Assembly: GCA_965262785.1 (NCBI GenBank)
Contig: OZ253559.1
Coordinates: 3,534,001-3,598,000 of the forward strand
Direction: 5' to 3'
DNA: 64,000 nucleotides
From: G965218495 sp965262785
GTDB taxonomy: Bacteria; Bacteroidota; Rhodothermia; Rhodothermales; Bin80
In this document: positions 57,877 to 64,000 of the stretch, one piece after another
Layout: every line of letters starts with the position of its first letter
Numbering within the stretch: the first letter of the stretch is position 1
Notes under the pieces: generated by a model
What the model was told of the DNA's origin: nothing
Seen by the model: only the letters and a program-made list of their open reading frames with translations
Databases searched by the model: none
Program-made: the position numbers and the translations under genes

Positions 57877-59505
57877 CTACCGCCTGAACCTGAATGAAAC
57901 TGGGTCGCCTCCTTCGTCGTCCCTGTAGGCAGTGGGCGCACCGCCGCCACCTCCGACTCCACCGAACGTGTAGTTCTGTAGGCCCAGCGTTTCCAATTCC
58001 CTTCCCGGCACCGGAAAATGGATCGGCGTGCCGGTTACCAAGTCCCCCAACCCACGATCATCGTAGTAGGCAAGTCCGGCGGCCGTTTGGAATGTTTCAA
58101 TTCGTCGTTCGTGCTTAAGCTTGGCCCACAAGCTTGCTGAATCGAGGTGACTCTGTGCATCCGATGGAGAGCCTCTGGAATCAGCACCCGAAGCTGGATT
58201 TAGCTGCCCCCTGTCCACACGCGTCTTGTTGATGAGAGTCGCTACCTGATCGGTGCTGCCGCCCGTGCGGAGAAGCGCCTCGGCCGTATACATATCCATC
58301 TCCGTCACAATCATGTGCGGCATCGCGCCATTCCCATTCCCGGTGTTGTAATACTGGTAGCGTTTATGGTTGTGCGATGAATAGTGGTACGTGCCCCGAG
58401 CCGCAGGAAACGGCCCATTGTTGCCCTGATACTGGAAGTCTGTACCGTCCACGGTAGGATCATCTGCACTGCCAACGATTCTGCGGTCCGCTGTCACAAT
58501 ATCAAACACCAGCCGGTCAATCAGGGGTTTGGCAAGCCAGTCCGCATAGCCACCTGACTCATCTGCCGGACCTATCGTCCGGTAGTCTGCCCGACTCCAG
58601 CTGGTTCCGTTCTGGCCATAAAACTTCAGACAATCCCACTCCGTGTTGCCGTCGTCATCGCCAATCGGTGCGAAATCTTCCGTGATCCCGACGTTAACGC
58701 GCGACATGACCTCTTGCCAGTTTACTGCAGCGCGCTCCTCTGGGTCTCTGGAGACCTGAACCATGATACGCGCCACAAACGAGTTGATCAGACGCACCAT
58801 CCGATCCGAATCCACATCAAGGCCCCAGATCCAGTCGTCAGCTGCCGTGATAGTGAAGCTGTTTGCGGACGCAATAGCCTTGGCTTCGTCAAGCATCCGT
58901 AAGGCCTCCGACGCAACTTCCGAGTAGGGCCTAAGGTCTAGCTGGTCGTTGTCAAGATCGACATTTTCATCTACGATAAACGCTTGATCAAATATCAGCG
59001 CGAGCGTGCCATGCATCAGGCCCTGATTCATCTTCGCAAAAGCCTTCAGCAAGCTAGTGTCGTAGCCTTCTCGCGTGAAGACATTGTTATCGGCACTGCC
59101 TTCCGATTCAGCGCGCGCAATAGCCTGGAGCGCATCGTTAGCATTGGATATGCCGCGGTACGCGTCAAACCACGGCTCCTGCGTAGAGGCGCGTCGGTTA
59201 TAGGTAGGACTGTTGTCCCACGCGATACGCGGTTCGGAGGACATGTCGCGCATGCCCCAGTTGGCCCACGAAGACGAATTCTCGTCGGCGATCGTGGAGT
59301 AGAAGAGGGCTCCCCTGCTACAGTTCTGTATACCCAGCCAATAATCCTGAAAGGTCCCGCTAATCAGGTTGGCTACATCACCCGGCTGTGCGAATGCAAC
59401 CGTGCGATCCGGGTTGTTGGGGTTCTCTACAGCGAGGTCCTGGCAACCTGCTAACAACAGTAAGCACGCAAGTCCGGACAAAAGCGTCTGTTTCATGTTA
59501 TGCAC
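57877..59505 (-). CDS. SusD/RagB-type nutrient-binding outer-membrane lipoprotein
   Basis: This 542-residue lipoprotein has lipobox LLAGC about 15 residues after the M4 start (MKQTLLSG). The sequence has the SusD/RagB layout: an N-terminal NPNNPD segment, then TPR-like helices (ISNANDALQAIARAE). A C-terminal part follows with ADRRIVGSADD and RTGGSTDQVATLINKTRVDRGQL. In this family the last segment reads LRxGxxxxAxxLINxVRxRAG. SusD proteins act as a lid on the SusC channel and bind the substrate. It follows the SusC gene by 33 bases. The substrate cannot be told, and no glycoside hydrolase is nearby. Confidence 0.92.
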   Translation of the reverse strand: MHNMKQTLLSGLACLLLLAGCQDLAVENPNNPDRTVAFAQPGDVANLISGTFQDYWLGIQNCSRGALFYSTIADENSSSWANWGMRDMSSEPRIAWDNSPTYNRRASTQEPWFDAYRGISNANDALQAIARAESEGSADNNVFTREGYDTSLLKAFAKMNQGLMHGTLALIFDQAFIVDENVDLDNDQLDLRPYSEVASEALRMLDEAKAIASANSFTITAADDWIWGLDVDSDRMVRLINSFVARIMVQVSRDPEERAAVNWQEVMSRVNVGITEDFAPIGDDDGNTEWDCLKFYGQNGTSWSRADYRTIGPADESGGYADWLAKPLIDRLVFDIVTADRRIVGSADDPTVDGTDFQYQGNNGPFPAARGTYHYSSHNHKRYQYYNTGNGNGAMPHMIVTEMDMYTAEALLRTGGSTDQVATLINKTRVDRGQLNPASGADSRGSPSDAQSHLDSASLWAKLKHERRIETFQTAAGLAYYDDRGLGDLVTGTPIHFPVPGRELETLGLQNYTFGGVGGGGGAPTAYRDDEGGDPVSFRFRR

Positions 59506-59538
59506 CTTGTGCGTTTAAAGTGGTAAAGGACTGGCGTG

Positions 59539-62500
59539 CTAAAACTGAATTTCCAACTTCGCCCGATATGTGCGATACGGCGGGTAGCTGAAATTATCTA
59601 CGCGGCCAAGGGTGGCATCGCCGAACCCGGCCGTACTTCCCACCTCGGGATCGAATCCCGTGTAATTCGTGAACGTCAACAGATTGCGCGCGATGACACT
59701 AATGCCAATCGAGTGGATGGAGTTGCCAAACACGTTCTGGAGCTGCCGGCGGTTTAAAGTGTACCCAACGGAAAGCTCGCGCAGCTTGATGTACGTGGCA
59801 TCTTCAACGAAATGGCTGTTGCGTGCCGTCGCGTCATAGAGCACTTCGTAGTAGGTTATGGACTTCTTGTCGCCCTCTGCCTTGCCTCCCTGATCCTGGT
59901 CCGCAGCACGCCCGTCCCTGTAGCTCCACTGCTTTGTAAAGTTGTAGACATCTCCACCGACCTGCGCGCCCCACAGCATGTAAAGGCTCATGCCCTTGTA
60001 GCTAAGTGTTGTGTTGACGCCAAGGTTGAAATCCGGTACCGCATTGGCAATCTCAACGATAGCAGTCTCTTCCACCTCGTCGTAGAACTTGATGGGGATG
60101 CCCCACCGATAGGACGTCCCGTCCACATCAATGCGAGTGCCCCATAGGTCGTCGTCAGTTCCCACCATTCCATCAGCACCGGTTCCACTGGAATACGAAT
60201 TTCCCTGCCCGACCGGCACCAGATATCCGTCATCATTGACTTCAAAATTGCTTGCATCAGTTCCAGTTGGCAGCTGCGAGGCATCAGTCAGAAACAGGTT
60301 GCCGTACATCGTGCCTAACGGCTCATCGTCGCGGATGAAAAAGAGACCCAATGGCCCGCCCAGGTAAGGGTTAGAGTCAAAGGATGTAATCTCTTGCCGG
60401 GTGCGATCAAACGTCACACTGATGTCCATAAGCAAGTCGGAACGATCCACAACGGTACCGGTGACGGTGGCCTCAAAAGTATTCGTTGCCAAATCCCCGG
60501 CATTGCGCCACTGCGACCCGAATCCGAAATATCCCGCCAGTGGTACAGCAAGCAGCTGATCCTTCACCGTGGTCTGTGCATACACCAATTCGAAGAAGAC
60601 GCGGTCCCGGATTCCAAGGTCCAAGCCGAATTCGACCTCGGTCTGCAATTCGGGCTTCAAGAATTTGTTGCCCAGCGTTGACTTGCTGAGCTGGCCATTG
60701 GACAAGGAGAGTGTTTCGTACTGGGCCTCGAATCCCGGGCGCCCACCGGCGGTGCCAATGGAGCTGCGCAGCTTAAACTCTGTTATCGGGTTGTCATCGC
60801 TCCAGAATTCCTCTTCCGATACGCGCCACGCACCACTGGCACGGTAGTACGTCTGCCAGCGCTCCTCTGCACCGAAGAGAGAGCTTCCATCCCTGCGGCC
60901 AAAGATGTCGACGATGTAACGGTCCAGGTAGTCGACACCAACGGTGGCGTAGTAACCTTCAGACCTGACCGTCGACGCTCCGGTTCCAACTAGCTTTTCA
61001 CCCTCGGTCTCTACATTGGAGAGATCAGAGATGCCTTTTGTGGTTAGGTCAGTGCCTATAATGAATTCGCTAAGCGACTGGAAGTCTTCAACTTGCGCCT
61101 TGAATTGCACGCGGGTCGCCACCGGGCCGAAAGCTCGGCGCACCGAAATGGTCGCGTCAGCATTCAGCGCTTCACTGGTTGAGTTACGACGCTCGATGCG
61201 ACCATCATTGAGCGCCGAAGAGTCGATAGTCTTGAAGCCAATGTCGTAGAATTCCTTTTCGTCCCGGTCCGACCTGTCGTAGGCGAAATTGCCCTGAACA
61301 TCCATCCAGGTCCGTGGCCTGTACTGAACCCGGAAGTTACCCAGGATACGCGAGCGCTCCTGGCCAAGATCTGCGTTCTCAATGGTATAGATCGGGTTTT
61401 CCTCTACTGCAAGTGGATCCGCCTGCACGACCAGCTCCCCGGCATCGTTCCGTTCCTCAAGGTTCACCAAGGGGTTGGTAAACATCAGGCCAAAGAACGG
61501 ATTGACAGCTACGTCTGAAGCAAGCCCCGAAGTCACGGCGTCGTTTGTTGACTGGGAGTAAAACCCAGATGCGGAGAATGTTAGGTTGCTGCGCATCCTG
61601 TGATCAAGATTCACGCGGAAACTCTTGCGCTTGAGTCCATTCAAACCCTTGATGGCACCCTGCTCGGCGGTATTCGTGAACGACGCCAGGAAGTTGGTTT
61701 TCGAGCTGTTCTGGCTTATGCCGACGTAGTTGATGTACGTATTGCCAGGATCGAAAAATGTATCGAAAGCGTCGTATAGCGTCCCTTGATACGCCGTGTG
61801 ATAGAATGATTCGCCATGCGCATTCCTGTCAAGGGCTGCACCCGGGCCGTATCCGTTCGCTAGACAAGAAGCGCAAGTGTTCCTTTCGCCGTCGGAGTTG
61901 AGAAAGTTACCCGAGCCATCGGTCGCGTAGTTATGCGAACGGTTAGTAACCAGATTCCCTCCAAGGCTGTTGACACCATACTCGTTTCGAACCACCACCC
62001 GCGTCTGGTTCAGCGGTATGTTGCTGCCACGCTGCGTGGTGATGTTGATTACGCCATTGTGCGCGCGAGAGCCATAGAATGAAGAGGCGGCTGCTCCCTT
62101 GACGATTTCCATGCTCTCGATATCGAGTGCGTCAATGTCAACCTGGTTTGCACCCAGCACCACGCCATCAACGATATACAATGGGGCGCTGCCTCCTGTA
62201 AGGCTGGTAGAGCCACGAAGGCGCACAGAGATCGCATCTCCGGGCGTCCCACTTGATGCTTGTACCCGTACGCCTGCCACCTTACCCTGAAGGTTGGAAA
62301 TAGGGCTGGATCCGGCCGCTATTGTTAGCTCTTCCTGGCTGACCTCCGAGACCGTAAAGGCGAGTTTTTTTCTTGGCGTTTCCTCCGCGACACCCGTGAC
62401 CACCACTTCATCAAGATTCATTCGGTCGAGGCTAAGCACAAAGTCCTGCGTCATTGGGCCCCCTGCCAAAGTGATGGTAACCATCTGCGGGCTGAAGCCT

Positions 62501-62739
62501 ATGTACTTGACAGAAAGCTCGACCGTCTGCCCGGTGTTGGCTGCAGGGACTTGAAACGAGTAATTCCCGTCCAGATCCGTAGATCCGCCCAGCAGCAGCC
62601 CCTCGATAATGACGTTTGCGCCGATTAGCGCTTCCCCTTCCTCATCGACAATGTTGCCGGAGATGATTGTGCCCTGCCCGAATGCAAGGCACGGAAGAAA
62701 GAGCAGGCACGCGACTGCCTGCAGTAGCTTGGTTTTCAT
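59539..62739 (-). CDS. SusC/RagA-type TonB-linked outer-membrane transporter
   Basis: This 1066-residue protein has a signal peptide to about residue 22 (CLAFGQ). A carboxypeptidase-D regulatory-like domain (about 25-105, IISGNIVDEEGEALIGANV) is followed by the TonB-box region and a plug with LRGSTSLTGGSAPLYIVDGV, the SusC signature. A beta-barrel follows, ending in a terminal aromatic residue (KLEIQF). SusC proteins import oligosaccharides or peptides with energy from TonB-ExbBD, in a 2:2 complex with SusD. The gene is first in a minus-strand transcript with susD and the small lipoprotein. No sensor or sigma/anti-sigma pair is visible beside it. Confidence 0.95.
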   Translation of the reverse strand: MKTKLLQAVACLLFLPCLAFGQGTIISGNIVDEEGEALIGANVIIEGLLLGGSTDLDGNYSFQVPAANTGQTVELSVKYIGFSPQMVTITLAGGPMTQDFVLSLDRMNLDEVVVTGVAEETPRKKLAFTVSEVSQEELTIAAGSSPISNLQGKVAGVRVQASSGTPGDAISVRLRGSTSLTGGSAPLYIVDGVVLGANQVDIDALDIESMEIVKGAAASSFYGSRAHNGVINITTQRGSNIPLNQTRVVVRNEYGVNSLGGNLVTNRSHNYATDGSGNFLNSDGERNTCASCLANGYGPGAALDRNAHGESFYHTAYQGTLYDAFDTFFDPGNTYINYVGISQNSSKTNFLASFTNTAEQGAIKGLNGLKRKSFRVNLDHRMRSNLTFSASGFYSQSTNDAVTSGLASDVAVNPFFGLMFTNPLVNLEERNDAGELVVQADPLAVEENPIYTIENADLGQERSRILGNFRVQYRPRTWMDVQGNFAYDRSDRDEKEFYDIGFKTIDSSALNDGRIERRNSTSEALNADATISVRRAFGPVATRVQFKAQVEDFQSLSEFIIGTDLTTKGISDLSNVETEGEKLVGTGASTVRSEGYYATVGVDYLDRYIVDIFGRRDGSSLFGAEERWQTYYRASGAWRVSEEEFWSDDNPITEFKLRSSIGTAGGRPGFEAQYETLSLSNGQLSKSTLGNKFLKPELQTEVEFGLDLGIRDRVFFELVYAQTTVKDQLLAVPLAGYFGFGSQWRNAGDLATNTFEATVTGTVVDRSDLLMDISVTFDRTRQEITSFDSNPYLGGPLGLFFIRDDEPLGTMYGNLFLTDASQLPTGTDASNFEVNDDGYLVPVGQGNSYSSGTGADGMVGTDDDLWGTRIDVDGTSYRWGIPIKFYDEVEETAIVEIANAVPDFNLGVNTTLSYKGMSLYMLWGAQVGGDVYNFTKQWSYRDGRAADQDQGGKAEGDKKSITYYEVLYDATARNSHFVEDATYIKLRELSVGYTLNRRQLQNVFGNSIHSIGISVIARNLLTFTNYTGFDPEVGSTAGFGDATLGRVDNFSYPPYRTYRAKLEIQF

Positions 62740-63411
62740 AAGTCTTTCGGTGAGTGAAGTGTTATGGGCCTGCGGTAGTGAGCGGCAACCCGCTTCTGGA
62801 CTCCCATGTCCTGCGCTGCCCGTACCGGCAAGCTTATGCGGTAGAATCGCGCTTGCAACACCCGGGGCTCCGCTGGCCAGAGGCCCGCATCTCAGCTTGC
62901 TATGCCAGCGCGTCCTACTTCTTTTACCTTCCTGACCTTTACACTACCCAATTGGCTTGATACAAAAATACGTTCCGCGCATCCATTCTTGGCCCACATT
63001 GCATCACCACCATTACGTCTGGAACGTATCTCTCGCGTATTCGCACGCTCTTAACCAAGGTATTTCTGTTGTTCGCGATCGCAGCGGGCAAGTAAGGATG
63101 GATTGGTTGGACCCGCGGCAATTCGCCTAACGATTGGAGGATGAATGCTGCCGTTGCGCGATTAGGTGGGGTGGGACTTCCGATGCGCTGCCCCAGCCGT
63201 CGTGCACGCGGCGCCATTGCACCTTCATTCTGTCATTGCCGGCGATGCATGGATGTGCAGCACCAGACACTGGCAGCATGCACGGCGCAGGTCTGGCCGG
63301 CGCAGTTAGCCTCGCCTCGATGCCGCCTCTTGGGATCGCACAAATTCAAGTTGGGAATTGGAGAGTTGCTGTGGAGGTGGACCCTAGTCTCCACCATTCC
63401 TTTCCAATCAT
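62740..63411. other. about 670 bases upstream of the SusC gene
   Basis: No recognisable gene. This divergent region should contain the promoter for the SusC-SusD transcript and perhaps one for the plus-strand gene at the right edge. I could not define either. Confidence 0.45.
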
Positions 63412-64000
63412 ATGAACCCCTCACAGCCTGTTTTGGGGAGGGCTAAGGCACCTTTAGACGCCCAGATCAATCCCTCCGGTGACTCGCGGCGGCTTCTGAT
63501 GAAGCTCTGCACGCACATACTGCAACAATTGACCACCGACTGGCCCATTCCGGCAGCGCAGCAGCAGCCGGCGCCACCGCCCGTAGTGATCAAGGCTTCT
63601 GCTGCGGCCCAGGACACAAAGCCGGACTCGGCGCAGTTGAATGAAGCGTGGCAGCTGTTGCATTCGCGCAGTCTGCAAGACGACCCGATCGTTGCGATCT
63701 GGCTGCGCGGGCTGTGCCCACGCGGCGTTAACATCGTTCTTGGAGCGGGTCTGACCATCACGGGCTATCGCCGCATACTTGGCCTTGTAGCGTGCTACCC
63801 TGAAAACGTCTCTGCTCTTACGTCCTTTGTGCAGTCGCTGTCCGATCGTGGTCTTTCGGCCGCCGATGGGCTGCTCTGTGTGCTGCCCAGCAGTACGGGA
63901 CTTCAATCGGCGGTGCGCCAGGTGTTCGGCGCCAAGGTCGCTATACAGCGCTGTCTCAATTCGCTGTTGGATCAAGTCACCTGTGGTCTTCCGGAAAACC
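63412..64000 (+). CDS. IS256-transposase-like protein lacking catalytic aspartates, cut by right edge
   Basis: A frame is open from an ATG at 63412 to the window end (196 residues seen). Residues of about 76-196 align with the start of the IS256 (mutator) transposase catalytic domain. The segment ILGLVACYPENVSALTSF matches the family pattern xLGLWxGATENAxxxxxL, RGLSAADGLLCVLP matches RGLxxxxxxLFVID, and VFGAKVAIQRC matches VFGxxxxVQRC. The first catalytic Asp (family FIDGV) appears as R99 in IWLRGL and the second (VIDGSKAL) as P159 in VLPSSTGL. About 75 N-terminal residues, Pro/Gln-rich near 45-60, are not family-like. It may be a domesticated, inactive derivative or a decaying transposase. 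Confidence 0.6.
   Translation, partial: MNPSQPVLGRAKAPLDAQINPSGDSRRLLMKLCTHILQQLTTDWPIPAAQQQPAPPPVVIKASAAAQDTKPDSAQLNEAWQLLHSRSLQDDPIVAIWLRGLCPRGVNIVLGAGLTITGYRRILGLVACYPENVSALTSFVQSLSDRGLSAADGLLCVLPSSTGLQSAVRQVFGAKVAIQRCLNSLLDQVTCGLPEN

Noticed and set aside
1..64000. CRISPR array
   Set aside because: I saw no regularly spaced short repeats anywhere in the window and no Cas-like protein.

Overview
The window looks like chromosomal DNA of a Bacteroidota-related bacterium, most likely of the Rhodothermota/Balneolota group. This is inferred from SusC/SusD outer-membrane uptake genes, very large FG-GAP/ASPIC-UnbV lipoproteins, a GWxTD-domain protein, a long-form signal peptidase I and TatA without TatB/C next to it. 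No rRNA is present, so the assignment is inference. Long stretches have no recognisable gene and several genes are broken, so coding density is low for a free-living bacterium.

Layout. 1-5150: a YjbQ-type protein, an SDR oxidoreductase, a conserved hypothetical and a TrkA-type potassium channel. 5151-7305: a complete IS1634-family insertion sequence. 8166-13794: L,D-transpeptidase, signal peptidase I (lepB), a secreted protein of unknown function, lepA, two microcompartment vertex proteins (EutN/CcmL) and a Leu tRNA; an Asn tRNA follows at 13910. 14029-19871: a probable sugar-acid or polyol catabolic group (SDR, GntP permease, IlvD-type dehydratase, zinc alcohol dehydrogenase). 19886-24728: housekeeping genes engB, sucD, gatA, tatA and aroA.

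24800-35731 is the accessory part and the main point of interest. Four minus-strand genes encode two paralogous TerB_N/TerB/TerB_C proteins, a BrxC/BrxD-like (DUF2791) ATPase and an Lhr-like DEAD helicase. The content and order match the known anti-phage system Shango (SngA TerB, SngB ATPase, SngC helicase), with an unusual second SngA. In that paralog the acidic residues of both TerB repeats are largely replaced. Downstream lie a truncated second IS1634 copy, a decayed duplicate of the helicase 3' end and a duplicate of the tatA promoter and first codons.

36441-62739 is almost entirely minus strand. It holds an MGMT-type alkyltransferase, a GWxTD protein, a TonB-dependent receptor broken by two frameshifts, three tandem FG-GAP/ASPIC lipoproteins, a TlpA-type thioredoxin lipoprotein, a 6-bladed beta-propeller lipoprotein, a small lipoprotein, and SusD and SusC. 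Together these suggest an outer-membrane uptake and surface-lipoprotein region. The window ends inside an IS256-transposase-like reading frame whose catalytic aspartates appear to be replaced.
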